A stretch of 64,000 nucleotides of DNA, from assembly GCA_006176705.1 (NCBI GenBank), contig QRFJ01003045.1:1-64000 (forward strand), in the 5' to 3' direction. Shown piece by piece: positions 1 to 11,910 of this stretch. The notes under the pieces are model-generated. The model searched no databases. It was not told the origin of the DNA and saw nothing but the letters and a program-made list of their open reading frames with translations. Position numbers and translations under genes: made by a program. The DNA is from Cocos nucifera. Its lineage: Eukaryota > Streptophyta > Magnoliopsida > Arecales > Arecaceae. Each line of letters opens with the position of its first letter. Position 1 is the stretch's first letter.

Positions 1-1132
1 AAAAAAAAAGAAGAGAGATTTATCGTATGTTGCCACAACATACCTTAGAACACCAAATTGATTGAGTCGAAATTAATTGATTAGGCCTGCAATCCAGACT
101 CTAACCTCTGAGCCTAATTAGGTCTGCTTGTAATCATGACTCGATCTTGACCCAGACTTAATCCTATAGGCTTATCAATTTAAGGCATTGTTGCAAATCC
201 ATCTAACCCCAAACTCTTGATTCGGTTTGCCAATCAACAGCTTAGCACCTAATTGAGAGCTAACCCAAGCCCGAACCCAATATTATGGATTGTCTTAGAT
301 GCTGAAATTCTTAATTTTAGATCTAATAATATTTTATAATCTTAATGTTTTAATTAAGTAAGGGTTCATAAATAAATATGCATAATAAATACTAGGATTC
401 AGGATTCTAGGATTTGTTAGAAAGCAGTTTGAGTTCTGATTAAGGACAACACGCGCAATCTCTACATGCATAAGAACATCCCATCGGAATGGAAGGAAGA
501 AGGGCCTTTAAACCCTCTTCGTTCTTATTGATCAGACGCCAAGAGGAACGCCATTAACTCAGAAATATGTAATACTAACATAAATAGTTTTACAGATCTA
601 ATCATAATATCTCATTATACAAATTAGATTTAATTATGACGCTATTTGCATACATCTCATGTATGAATCAATGGCATGTTTCAAACTCTATAATTTATCC
701 TCATAATAACTAAAAAATTAGATTGAAATTGATGCTTATCAAACCAATAAAATTCTTAATCTAGACAACGATGTAGAACTATTCTAGACCAACTAGTCTA
801 AGACATGCATCAATCATATCTCATATGATTATTAAAAAATTAAATAATTTTATTTATTATTTTTAGATATATTATAAATAATTATATATTATAAATATTA
901 AATGAAATAGATCGAAAAATATGATTTAATAAATTAAATTAAAATATGCAGCTATTCTAATAGACTATTCCTATTTAGAACTAGTTCTAATATTTTCCTA
1001 ATTAGATCTAAATTATTAAGTTTTAATTTTCTAATTTTTAGATCTTTATCAACATCTCAATGTAACATCTAAAATTATTATTTTTTTAATTAAAATAAAT
1101 TTAAAATTAGATCTAAATTACTTTAGAACCTT
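1..1132 (-). mobile_element. R1 copia element, 5' untranslated leader (truncated by window edge)
   Basis: This is the leader between the primer binding site and gag of a minus-strand copia element; its gag-pol lies off the left edge. It aligns along its length with the R3 leader near 34185-35269, for example the shared 'taattaggtc' and 'cccgaaccca' stretches and the AT-rich part after 700. No coding sequence is visible. Compared with R3 it has many scattered one-base insertions and deletions as well as transitions. Confidence 0.85.
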
Positions 1133-1145
1133 GGCTCTGATACCA
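1133..1145 (-). other. R1 primer binding site (initiator-Met tRNA type)
   Basis: The plus strand reads ggctctgatacca, the complement of the canonical copia site TGGTATCAGAGCC. It sits two bases from the TG end of the adjoining LTR. This fixes R1 as minus-strand and 1148-3437 as its 5' LTR. Confidence 0.93.
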
Positions 1146-1731
1146 GTTGAAGGAAATCTAATTTTTTGGACCAGGTTCATTCAGAATCCTAATTGGATCA
1201 TAAGAGATCATATTTTAAAATTTTTTTCTTTGATCCAAATTAGATTAAAAATATTTTAGATTTAATTTTGATTATTTTTAAATAATAAAAATAAAATTTA
1301 GATAAATTAAATCAAATTTAAATTTACCTTGATGTAGGGTAATCCCTATTACCCACTTGATGATCTCGTAAGTATTTTGGAATTGGAGGTTCTGGATCTA
1401 CGCCACGCAAGTGCCTAGCCTCTATCGGTATTCACTCGAGCTGGATCTGGAATCCTCTTCTTCTCTATCCATCTCCAAAAAATTAGATCTGAACTCTGAT
1501 TTAGAGGATCTTCAAATCACACCTTTCAAGATCAGCAGTTGTCCTTCAGCAGCGCAAGCTTCTTCAGCTTTCTGTCGCCTTTCCTCATCTGGATTTGCAC
1601 CAATCTTGGATCCCAACTACTTTGGGCATGGAGAGGAGAGGGAGAAGATGGGCTTGGCATGAGGAGGGAGAGACAAATAGCCTTGGGGCGTAAGAATATC
1701 AATTGCTCTTTGAGTTGCGGGTGCAGGATCT

Positions 1732-1739
1732 TATTTATA
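1732..1739 (-). promoter_or_regulatory. Candidate TATA box of R1 LTR
   Basis: On the minus strand this reads TATAAATA. It lies about 590 bases from the LTR's internal end, where a copia U3/R junction is plausible. The same box is seen in R2 (38946-38953) and, as TATATAAA, in R3 (35851-35858). The start site is inferred, not shown. Confidence 0.55.
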
Positions 1740-2053
1740 GACTATGCATGATCCAACTCCTCTTCTTCCCAACCAATCACAACCCTTTGTGAAATCAGAT
1801 CTAAATCTGATTGGTGGGAATGGAGTCCCCTGAATTCATCCTTTGATGGTACCTAAGACCAGTCAAACTTGGTTCTTAGGAGAAGTCTAACCGAAATCCA
1901 AAAAGAAGATGGAGTCCCTATTCAACAGGGACTCCTTGGCGCCTCCAGCTTGGGCACATGCCAAGGGTGGCGTGCACCCTCCTCTTTGCCAGGTTCTGGT
2001 AGGGGGACAAGCCCCCACCAGGTCTCCAATAGGTGTGTGACACATGGACAAAA

Positions 2054-2112
2054 GTCAAAGTGTCAATGGTCAATATTTGACCAGTCAAATGTCAACTTTT
2101 GACCAAAGTCAA
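2054..2112 (-). promoter_or_regulatory. Cluster of eight W-box cores (TTGAC) in R1 LTR
   Basis: TTGAC or its complement GTCAA occurs at 2054, 2062, 2069, 2077, 2084, 2091, 2099 and 2108, eight cores in 59 bases. In element sense the cluster is about 315-380 bases upstream of the TATA box. TTGAC is the core recognised by plant WRKY transcription factors. Thinner versions remain in other R LTRs near 28045-28085, 36205-36240 and 46325-46375. Function is inferred from motif density only. Confidence 0.5.
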
Positions 2113-3437
2113 AGGACGAGAAATGGCAGGTGACCAAAAATGGCAGGTATTGTCTTACAAAATAAGACAACCCTTTTCTAATCTAGACAGGCTCCAGTCA
2201 GACCAAGTGAAGGCCTTTGATCGAGCACAAACTTCTTTGGCTTAGTCAGGACAACTATTTATGATAGAAAAAGAAGAACGTTAGGTTCAATCGAGTGCTA
2301 GCATAATTTTCTTGAACCTAATTGAATCTCATTCAGATCAATTGAACTGGGATTAGTTCAATTGATGATCATCAAATTCAAACCCTTGTTTGCATGATCC
2401 AGTTAGGTTCAGTTCTATATGGTAATGGGATATGTCATGATCTGTATCATCGACATCATCGAAACTCCTTTCGATGGATCAGAACTGTTCTGATTGGAAC
2501 AGCTAGAATGATCGATCATCTAAATCATTCTAATTTCTCCCAAAATCCACCAGTGACACCTAGCAGTATATGGTAGCAACCCATTAGAGCTGAATGTGAA
2601 TCTCTTGGTGCAGCTACCTGTGTGATTAAGTTCTTCTATCTTGAGCCCCGATCAGATTAGGGTTAAGGTGAACTCGTCAAACCCTAGTTTCTGTCATATG
2701 ATGTAATCATTCGATTCAAGTCCGATGTGAAAACCTAAATAAAAACTCTTTCTATTATTTCACTCTACCATGGTTATGGGCTTCTGGACTTGATTCTCAT
2801 GATCATCATAGGGCTGCTCCTCTACCACCGAGGTAGATAGATTCCATCTTGATGCAATCTAGTTCCTACAATGAGCATGATATAGCCAACATACACCTCA
2901 GGGTTCCGTATGGCTAGGAGATCAAGTTATGGTGTAGTCAAACTATAATACCCTCAAGGTGAACTATCGATGCATCTCAGGTTAAAGAACCAGACACACC
3001 ACTGTAGCATCGAGTCTGTCATTGATGAGAAGGTAGACTTCCTAATGACTACTCGAGGTGGTCACGCTCAGTGCCCTCCTTCTCTAACGAATACCTATAC
3101 TCTCACTCCGATGTCTCCACACCGTAGACTCAAGACTCATCTACTAAAGAGAAGTGATTATACACCAACCTTCCAGATCAATCATCATCCTCATGATGAT
3201 CCTATGGTCGGGAGCATTTTAAGAGTTAATAATGATTATTCATGTCTTAAATTTTCAACTCTTGAAAATATGAATTATCATTACCATTAACTCAAAGGAT
3301 GTATCACAGACACAAAATACACATATGTAATAAAAAAATAATTTATTTTATTGATAATAGTCAAAATTATAATTTTGCCCCTAGAAGTGTATTACAAGTG
3401 TCAGCAATTCTGGCTTCTAGGGCACATATATCTAACA

Positions 3438-3527
3438 GGTCTTCCCATAAAAAAATGAATGAAGGACTTTTAGAGATTGTCTAGAGTGGAAAGAAGGTAA
3501 AATTTGGCCATCTGAAGATGTTCGACT
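3438..3527 (+). pseudogene. pol: H copia pol fragment: integrase C-terminal region (piece 1)
   Basis: The short plus-strand stretch translates to a typical copia integrase end (W-S-G-K-K, then HLKMF), interrupted by one stop (TAG). It is cut on the left by R1 and on the right by P1. Reading across P1, the codons resume at 14427 with the expected Gly-Cys-Pro and then YALVEETNRSKLD. That shows both pieces are one gene. H is the oldest layer in this part of the window. Lineage is not certain; the pattern is Tork-like. Confidence 0.75.
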
Positions 3528-4732
3528 TGTTGGAAAATGTATTTCAAAGTCAATTATCAGCCTATTGACGATTGAGCTACATTATATCTGTAATTAATTT
3601 ATTAATAAATAAAATATATTTTTGATAATTTTTTTATCATAAAGTATTCATCTTCTAACGAACTCCATTATTGTGATGAAGTCCTTAGAACTATTTAGTT
3701 TCAATAAAGAAAGGATTTTATCGATTAGTCCTTAAATCTGTTCACGACCAAATGATAGACTGTTAATTAAGATGACAGTGTCTATTAAGCATAGATCGCT
3801 GTATACCATATAGGTTGGTTGTCCTCTTAACCAAGAAGTATGGAGACATTGGTATGGCATATAGGTAAGATGTATAGATACATCATCATTGAATGTAACC
3901 AACTCCAGAACATTCTACTGTCAAGAATGTTTTTGATGGAATATAGGTATAAGTATCTCTTAGACCTGAGATCACCTTAGTGACTTGCAAGCAACTCACT
4001 GTACTTTAGTATCGGACTAACTGAATTTCTAATTCAGTAATGAAAAACTTCTCGACATAGTCAAGTACTTGTAAAGTCAGAGTGTGATCAGGATGGAATT
4101 GACCATTCTAAGAGTTGGAGAAAAATGTATCACTGTATTTCAATATAGCAAAATCTTGGCCAGGATAATCTATCAGATGGATTTGATATTTTGAAATACA
4201 GTGTAGACAATCTTATCAGAGTTGATAGTTGAACCCTGAGGTATTCTATGAGCATTTTGGTCAAGAAGATGAATTATATGGAAACTATATCTGCATGGGT
4301 TCTAAGGATGTTGTTCTATACATTCGATCTATCCGACCATTAGGTACCATTACTAGATGGTTATTTTAATTAATATAAAAAATTATTTTTGTACTACCGA
4401 CTTAGGTTCGAACCTATGAGGTCACACACATTAGAGTTCATGATTCGATCGAATGGTTGATCAACGATTAAGAATCATTCTAGGATTAAACGATCAATAT
4501 GATTGATGTTTAACCTAGTGTAAGTATTGCAGGAGGATCGATTAGCAATTAGATTATTAATTGACTTAATTTGATTAAGCCAAAGGGTTAAGATTAAGTC
4601 TAATTAAATATGATTTAATTAAATTTGGTTTGGACTTGATTGGATCAAGTCCAATAGGTTTATTGGATAAGTCAAGTGCAAGAAAGAACTAGTCCTAGTT
4701 CAACTAGGACTTGGGTCAACCTAATTTTTTAA

Positions 4733-4790
4733 TTTAATTAAAAAATTAAATTAAAATTAAATTTAATTAAAAAATTAAATTAAAATTAAA
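4733..4790 (+). repeat. Two tandem copies of a 29-base A/T repeat in P1 5' LTR
   Basis: Units 4733-4761 and 4762-4790 are identical A/T-only sequence. The 3' LTR has one unit near 13131-13165, so the duplication arose in the 5' LTR after insertion, probably by replication slippage. Confidence 0.75.
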
Positions 4791-5278
4791 TTTAATTTAA
4801 TTAAGTTCTTAATTAGTTTAGGATCTAATTTAATTATATTTAATTAATTCTAGTTTGATTTGGTTTGAGAAACTATGTTGGACCAAGTTAAAATAAGAAT
4901 CCTAGTAAGACTAGGAACTTTCCTCTTTGCACCACCTTAGTCCCAACGCCCATCCTTCACATCCTCTTTGATTTTGTGTAAATTCTCCATGCCCAAGAGA
5001 AGCCCACCATGTCCCAAAGTTCTTTTTCTTTCTTACATGGTAAATTAAGTATGGACCAAGTCAAAGTGGGAATTGGTTTTGATTTCAAATTATATGAGAT
5101 AGAATTTTAGGAAACCAAAACTCTTCTTATGGTGCACCAATTCCATCCAGATTTTTTTTTAGAATTTTTGTGGCTTTTAGAGGGATTTTTATATAACAAA
5201 ACTTGATGGTCCATAGTAGAAAAGAAGGAGGGGGCACCCAAGAGTTGGGCGTCCCTTGTTTTGCCCAATTTGGACATT

Positions 5279-5332
5279 CCTTGTCTAGGTATTTGACCTA
5301 GACAAGGACTTCTCTATATCTCTCTATATAGG
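5279..5332 (+). promoter_or_regulatory. P1 LTR hairpin followed by candidate TATA box
   Basis: A perfect 12-base stem (CCTTGTCTAGGT and its complement, 5279-5290 and 5296-5307) encloses a five-base loop. A TATATAGG-type box follows at about 5325-5332. The 3' LTR has the same perfect stem at 13657-13668/13674-13685 although the surroundings have diverged. The P2/P3 LTR at about 52700-52730 keeps the inner seven pairs. The TATA assignment is inferred. Confidence 0.55.
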
Positions 5333-6042
5333 ATGAATTTTGAAATAATTTTTGGATATATTTCAAACCATTGAGAGATATTTGGAGTGTGTGAAAATCA
5401 GAGAGAAAGAGTATTGGAGCATGGGGATTTCATAGATACCAATCTAGGTGTCTTGGTGAGAGAACAAAGAAGAAGAAGAAGGGTTCTTCTTCTAGGATTT
5501 TTTTTTTGATCTCTTCCTCTTTCTATAGAGATTTTTAAGAGATGTCTCAGGTTCAAAATCTCTTTCCCTTCCTTCTAAAAATTGGAGAGTCTAAGATTTG
5601 AAGAAGATGGTTTCAGATTGACCGTTAAAGAAGGATCAGCACAGTATTAGCATATTGTGCTGATTTCCAGCATCTAGACTTCTGATTATGATCCTGAACT
5701 TGTGTGGATGACTCCTAGAGGTCGGACACGTGTGCGGTTGCAATATTATTCATAAGCCCACATCAGTAAGTTAGAACATCTAACTTGCACAGGTAATAGA
5801 TCTGATCTATTATTTTCATACTTGCATTAGCTGTAGTGTATATACATATTGATGTGATCAATATATTTTAGTTTATTTTTTTAATTTTAATTTTTGATTT
5901 AATAATATGCTATGATTATATAATAGATCTAGAATATTTTTAAATATTTAAAATTAATTTTGATAATTTTTTATCTTTCACTGCCTAATCTTGAAAAAGT
6001 TTTAAGATCTAGCCCTGAAATCCTAGATCTGATTTCTTTAAT

Positions 6043-6055
6043 TGGTATCAGAGCC
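6043..6055 (+). other. P1 primer binding site
   Basis: Reads TGGTATCAGAGCC, a perfect copia initiator-Met tRNA binding site, directly after the 5' LTR. Confidence 0.95.
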
Positions 6056-7951
6056 TAGATATTTTATTACATGATTATTTGAGCATGTTTAGATTATTTT
6101 TTGGATTAGATCTAATTTATAATTTAATTATTGAATCCAAAACTAAAATTTTTGATCACACGAACTGCTATAAGGTTGTCCTGTTATAAAGTTTACCTCT
6201 TATAGTGAAAAGGTTATCCTAGTTTGTATTGATCTACTTCTAATCATAAATTTATTAGATTTGATCTAATTTTATTTATAATTTAATAGATTTAAAATAA
6301 TTTTAGATCTAAAAATAAAATTTTTGATTGCATGGACTGCTGTAAGGTTGTCCTGCTGTAAGGTTATCTCTTACAGTGGAAAGATTGTCCTAGTACGTGC
6401 TGATCTAAAATATTGATCATTAAATTTTAGATTAAATTTAAAAAATTTTATGACCTAATTAAATATATTTTAATATAATTTTAATCATCATAAATATATT
6501 AGATTTGACCTAAGATAATTTATGATTGATTATAGTTGAAATTATTTTAATTATATGAACCTGTTTAGATTAGATCTAAAATAGTTTCATGCTTATTTTA
6601 CTTGCATATTGATTATGAATCAAATATGCAACTTGATTGATAGAGCCATATTATAAAAATATTTTATAAATATAAAAATTATTTTTAAAAAATCAAACCC
6701 CAACCCTCAGTCCAAAATTTAATTAAAAATTAAAAAGTTGTTTGATTAGGATCTAGGATTGTAAATTGAAGATCCTAAGACATAAATCATAACACATTGG
6801 GTTAAATGGGTTAGTGGAGATTAGGTCCATTAATTGGGTTAGACCTAAGGTTTGATTAAAGAATGGATTTAATTAGAGAATTGACTAAATCTAATCAATT
6901 ATTATCTTAGATTAGATCAAAAATTCTCTAGATCAATTACAATAGTTATAGTTGATCAAGTTCATGTCTTTAACGAGATCTAAGATAGACTTGATTCTTA
7001 GCTATGCGGTCCAGCACAAACTGTTAGGTTGATCTAATTAAAACTAATTAAATTAATTTGTATCTAAGGTAAATCATACCGATGGTTTTTAATTGATAGT
7101 CCACTTATCTGGCCATTTCTGATGGTGTCTAAGGCAAGCTTTGGCAGACCCTCCCACTGATTGAACTTATCTGGCCTCTTAGTGAAATTATATTTTGATC
7201 GAATTACTTGACTATTCGAGCTGACCCATGTTAGCTAGGTAAATTATTTTGACTGATTTAGGTGCTCCTAGATCAGCCTATTAATGGTCTCCTTTAAGCT
7301 GACTTGGTGAAGTTAGTGGAAGGATCATGACAAGCTAGCTTATTTGATCTTCCCTCATCTTCAAATTAAATTTTTTAAAATTATTAGGTTCCTAAAATGA
7401 GATAGTTATTATGATAACTAGATCATAGCCTTCCATTAAAGTCAGTGATAATAGGTCCATTAGTTGGATAATCATTAGAGGCCCAAAGGCCTGATGTTTG
7501 TCGGCTAATGAAATTATCATTTATTATGTAATTTCTTAGCTGCATCTTTCTAAATGGTGGTTAGGTTGGCCAACCAAAATTGGACCTAATCATTCATTGG
7601 TTTGATGGACCAAGTATGATCATGTTAATGGTTGAACCTAACTAGACCTTTTCAGTGGCGGCCAAAGCCTACTAATTAGGGACTGGGATAAAATTTAATT
7701 ATTAAAAATTATTTAAAAAAATAATTGGATATGAACCTACCCTTAGATATACATGGATTGGCCAATCAAAGTTGGGCTCATGTGCAGTCTATGTAGATTC
7801 TAGTATCCATTGAGGAATTAGGGTAATTCCTCGAATTGGATGTAGAGGCTACCAATTCGAATAAAATAGTGAAAGAATCTTTTGATTAAAGTTTAAATCT
7901 TTAGGTTTAATGAATCAATTACTAATTAGGTTGTGATTTTTTTTTATGCAG
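6056..7951 (+). mobile_element. P1 leader (non-coding, ~1.9 kb)
   Basis: No open frame is supported. Two imperfect copies of a ~60-base segment (gtaaggttgtcctg motif; 6165-6230 and 6330-6400) lie near the start, and a comparable pair is seen in the P2/P3 leader at 53580-53840. The middle part (6760-7700) is homologous to leaders of P2 and, more distantly, of the R family. Confidence 0.75.
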
Positions 7952-8871
7952 ATATTGCCACTTTTCTATCGCTCTGATCATTGTTAGACAATGATAAGTT
8001 GGTGGAACTCAACTTCGATAGTTGGTATCGAAAGTTAAAAATTATCCTAGAGAATGAATGGATCCTATATGTATTAATGGATTCTATACTTGAGGAGCCA
8101 GCTGTCAATGCACATGAAACAGTCAGAGATACTTATCAGAAGTGATTCAGTGATCAGACCATGGTGCGCTGCATTATGCTGGCTGCTATGAGTGACGAGT
8201 TCAGCCGCAGATTTGAGACGACTCGCCCAAAGGACATACTTCAAGTGTTTGAGGATTTCTTTGGCACACCCGATGATGTGGAGAGGTACAAGATTAGTTT
8301 TGTCATCTTCAATGCTAGGATGCGAGATGATGCCTCTATCACTGATCATGTATTGTACATGATCGAGCTGATAGAGCGTTTGAGCAAGCTTGACTTTTTC
8401 TTGCATAAATAGCTTAGAAAGGATGCAATACTAAACTCATTGCCCAAATCTATTCTTCCATTCCTTACTCATTTTAGAATGACAAAGTCTGAAATAGACT
8501 ACCACGGGTTATTGGGGTTGCTTCAGAACTTTAAGAAGGATCACCAACTCCACAAGGAGTTAGTGAATATAGTGAGAGGTTCGTCTTCTAGTTCTCGACC
8601 TTTTAGGAAAGAAAAGAAGAACAAGAAGAAGAAAGCTAAGAAGGTGCAAGTTTAGCCTGGGACATCTATGCAGGGCCAAACCAGAAAGATCAAGTCCGAT
8701 AAGAGTCTAGCTGAATACTTCTTTTGCAAGAAGTGGAGATACTGAAAGAGAAACTGTCCTCAGTACATTGCCTCTTTGGATCTGAACAGGTAGAGAAAGA
8801 AGCAAGCGATTGCTGGGCAAGGTATTTATATGATAACTCCTTGCAATTTCTCTATTTATGATATTACTGAC
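7952..8871 (+). pseudogene. gag: P1 gag (copia UBN2-type), broken
   Basis: A single plus-strand frame carries a copia Gag: an N-terminal ELNFDSWYRKLKIIL segment, the central region with SDEFSRRFETTRP and a helical DHVLYMIELIERL stretch, a Lys-rich tail (8605-8650), and a zinc knuckle at 8722-8755. The knuckle is degraded (first Cys is Phe; a stop replaces the Trp/His-region residue). Gag would form the retrotransposon particle and bind RNA. Stops: TGA 8143, TAG 8410, TAG 8653, TGA 8743, TAG 8791. No clear start Met. Confidence 0.85.
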
Positions 8872-9153
8872 TAGGTATTGGATACTGATAGCTCTTACCA
8901 TATTTGCAATTCGTTGAAGGGGTTGCAGATCAGTAGGAGATTCGAGCAAGATAAAAGATTTCTGAATGTTGGAGATGGAAGACTAGTTCCAGTTCTAGCT
9001 TTAAAAATTCTGAAACTTGTATTTAAGTCCCATACCATTGTTCTTAGTGATTGTCATTTCTATCTCAGTTTCTTTTTGAATGTTATTTTTGTAGGCCTTC
9101 TGGCCAAAAAAGATTATGAAATATCAATAAAGAAATAAATTTATAATATCATT
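8872..9153 (+). pseudogene. pol: P1 protease and pre-integrase segment, broken
   Basis: After a TAG at 8872, where family members usually have Trp, the frame reads VLDTDSSYHIC. This is the copia aspartic protease signature with its catalytic Asp; the usual Gly/Ser after Thr is Asp. The segment continues into the linker preceding integrase (LLAKKDYEIS). It stays in the gag frame, so gag and pol were one polyprotein. Confidence 0.75.
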
Positions 9154-10175
9154 ATGATTAGTGTTACTATTTTTTATGGACATTTGAACAATGGTGTGTA
9201 TATGCTATCACAATCTGTTAACGTAGTCTATTCAACTGATAAGTACCCTAGATTAGATAGTATGTCAAATATCTATTTATGGCACTATAGGCTAGGTCCT
9301 ATAAATAAGAACAAGATAAATAGGTTGACTCAAAAGAAAATTCTCAAAGTTAGTGATAGTGAATCACTTCCAACCTGTGAGTCCTATTTTTTTGGTAAAA
9401 TGACCAAGTCACTTTTTACTGAAAAAGATGAAAGAGCCATTGAGCTCTTAGATCTAGTACATACTGATGTATGTAGACCAATGAGCATAGGTGCTAGAGA
9501 TGGATATTTTTACTTCATTACTTTCATAGATGATCTATCCAGATATGGATATGTCTATCTAATGAAGCACAAGTCAGATTCATTTAAAATGTTCAAACGA
9601 TTCTGAAGTAAAGTAGAAAAACAAACTAGGAAGAGTATCAAAACTCTTTGATCTGACTGAGGAGGGGAATATCTTTTCGGTGAGTTTCTTACATATCTAG
9701 GAGAGAATGAGATTCTCTTCAAATGGACTCCTCCAGAAACACCACAGCATAATGATGTGTTTGAAAGAAGAAAATGGACTCTGTTAGACATGGTTCGATC
9801 TACGATGGGTTTTGCCAGCTTGCCGATATCCTTCTAAAGATATGCACTCGAATCAACTTGTTATATGTTAAATAGAATTTTAAGTAAATCTATAATTAAG
9901 ACTCCATATGATATATAGACAGAACGTAAGCCAGCACTTTCACACCTTAGGATTTGGGGGTGCCTGGCTTATGTAAAATGGTTAGTTACAGATAAACTTA
10001 AACCTAGGCCTGACAAGTGCACGTTTATAGGATATCCAAAAGAGATCAAAGGATACCATTTCTATCATACTGATGAACAAAAGGTGTTCATCAACCTTAA
10101 AGCAACCTTTTTGGAAAAGGAGTTTCTTGGTAAAGAAGTTATTGCCTCTAAGGTTGAACTTGATGAAGTTTAGTA
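9154..10175 (+). pseudogene. pol: P1 integrase, broken
   Basis: The HHCC zinc domain is visible but damaged: LWHYRLGP has Pro for the second His, and CESY has Tyr for the last Cys. The core follows with HTDVC, FIDDLSRYGYVYL and later a stop-interrupted catalytic-Asp region (SD-stop-GGEY) and FERRKWTLLDMVRS with its Glu. The C-terminal part has LRIWGCLAYVKW and FIGYPKEIKGYHFY. Stops at 9604 and ~9651, 9660, 9836 and 9916 correspond to conserved Arg or Trp positions. Integrase would insert the cDNA copy; this one cannot be functional. Confidence 0.85.
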
Positions 10176-11095
10176 GGTAGAAAAATCGACACCTATAGCT
10201 GAACCTGAGTTAGATTTGATTAGATCAGATCCAGAGCCTAGTGTACCTATACCATTAAGGCAATTTGGTAGAGTACCGCATCATCCAAATAGATACTATG
10301 ATTTCTTGGTCCAGGATGGTGATCTCATTGAACTTGATGAGAACGATGAGGATCCGATCACTTATATGAATGCTATGTAGAGATCCGATTATGAAATATG
10401 GCTTGAGGCCATAAAATCCAAAATAAAGTTCATAAAGGTCAATGATGTGTGGATATTGATTGACCCATCCGAAGGGGTTAAATCCATTGGATGTAAATGA
10501 ATCTTCAAAAAAAAAAGCGGCGCAGACGAAAAGGTGGAGGCCTATAAGGCCCATCTGGTTGCCAATTGGTATCGTCAACATTATGGTGTTGATTATGATG
10601 AGACATTCTCTCTTATGGTAATGCTCAAATCCATTTGGATAATGCTTACGATAGCTACCCATCTGGACTATAAGATCTAGCAGATGGATATGAAGACAAC
10701 TTTCCTAAATAGAGAGCTGATCGAAGAGATGTATATGATACAACCTAAGGGATTCATATCCACAGATGAGCCCAAGGTATGGAAGCTTCAGAGATTCATT
10801 TATGGATTGAAGTAGGCATCTAGGAGTTGGAACATGTGTTTTGATAAGGTGATCAAAATATATGGCTTCGTTAAGAACAGAGAAGAGTCCTACATTTACA
10901 AATGGGCAACTAGTCTAACAGTGGTATTCCTTGTCTTGTACGTGGAGGATATTTTCTTAATCAAGAATGACATCCCCATGCTGTAGAAAATAAAAATCTG
11001 GTTATCATCACAGCTCTCCATGAAGGACTTGGGTGAAGCATCCTACAACCTAGGAATACATCTAAAAAGATGCTTGGGTTATTCTAGTCCACGTA
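10176..11095 (+). pseudogene. pol: P1 reverse transcriptase, broken
   Basis: Recognisable copia RT blocks: VWILIDPSEGVKSIGCK, VEAYKAHLVA, VDYDETFSL, QMDMKTTFLN, IQPKGFISTDEPKVWKLQ, and the catalytic region LYVEDIFLI, where the second-last YVDD residue has become Glu. Stops sit at Gln and Trp positions (near 10378, 10498, 10678, 10813, 10984). A short deletion near 11065 removes the KIYRDR segment and shifts the frame. Confidence 0.85.
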
Positions 11096-11880
11096 CATAG
11101 ATACTATGCTGAAGAGGTTCAGCATGGAGAATTCCAAAAGAGGCTATCTTCCAATAGGCTATGAAATTTTTCTTTCTAAGAAGGATTGTCCGACAACTCC
11201 TGAAGAGAGAGAGTGTATGAGTAGAGTCCCATATGCTTCGACAGTGGGATCTATCATGTTCGCCATGATATGTACAAGATCAGATGTGGCATACTCACTA
11301 GGAGTAGTGAGTAGATACCAGTCTGACCCTAGAAAGAACCATTGGAAAGTGGTTAAAATCATTCATAAGTATTTGAAAAATACTATGAGGACCAATGGTT
11401 GGTTTATGATGAGTCAGATCTGAAACTTATGGGATTTACAGACTTCAGCTTTCAATCTGACCATGATGACAGTAGAAGCATGTCGGGATATATCTTTACT
11501 CTAAATGATGGAGCTATCTGCTGGAAGAGTTCAAAAAAGCATACTATGGCAGACTTTATTTATGAAGCAGAGTATATTGCAGCATCAGATGCCATGAAGA
11601 AAGCTGTATGGCTGAGAAAGTTTATCACTGAGCTTGGAGTAGCACCTTTCCTAGATGGTCCGATCTTACTCTACTGCAATAGCACTGATGCCATTGCTCA
11701 GATGAAGGAACCAAAGGCACACCAACGGATGAAGCACATCTTGCACCGCTTCCACCTAATCTGAGAGATCGTGGATCGAGGTGACGTCGACCTTCAAAAG
11801 ATCGATGAAAAGGAGAATCTAATTGACTTCTTTACTAAAGCCCTGATGATAAAGGAGTTTGATAACTACAAGTCGAAGAT
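11096..11880 (+). pseudogene. pol: P1 RNase H and C-terminal pol, broken
   Basis: Two open pieces in different frames (11106-11423 and 11399-11764) carry RVPYASTVGSIMFAMICTR, then FTDFSFQSDHDDSRSMSGYI, AEYIAASDAMKKAVWLRKFI and the MKHILHRFHLI tail. A frameshift lies near 11400. RNase H would remove the RNA template during reverse transcription. It ends about 45 bases before the 3' LTR. Confidence 0.85.
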
Positions 11881-11910
11881 GGATATTAGATACTATGCCA
11901 AATGGCTTTA

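Larger units (their letters stand above)
1148..3437 (-). repeat. R1 5' LTR (R family, 2290 bp)
   Basis: The LTR starts tgaaggaaat beside the binding site and ends tatctaaca on the plus strand; in element sense it begins TGTTAGATATATGTG and ends TTCA. The start resembles Angela/BARE-1 LTRs. Homologous copies occur at 16711-22295, 27129-29414, 35285-37590, 38446-40572, 45748-46654 with 54312-54617, and 63369-64000. The base calls after it (ggtct, 3438-3442) should be the right target-site copy; the left copy is outside the window. Small reading frames inside are not genes. Confidence 0.92.
3528..6040 (+). repeat. P1 5' LTR (about 2.51 kb)
   Basis: It begins TGTTGGAAAATG, as in Angela/BARE-1 LTRs, and ends about three bases before the binding site (..tttcttta). 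It matches 11925-14426 throughout and more distantly matches the P2/P3 LTRs (50988-53471). The exact last base is uncertain because neither copy shows a clean CA end. Confidence 0.9.

Noticed and set aside
1411..2576. Several 60-83 residue frames
   Set aside because: All are inside the R1 LTR; homologous positions in other R LTRs do not keep the frames.
3299..3484. A 61-residue frame crossing an LTR end
   Set aside because: It is a chance fusion of the R1 LTR end with the H integrase fragment.
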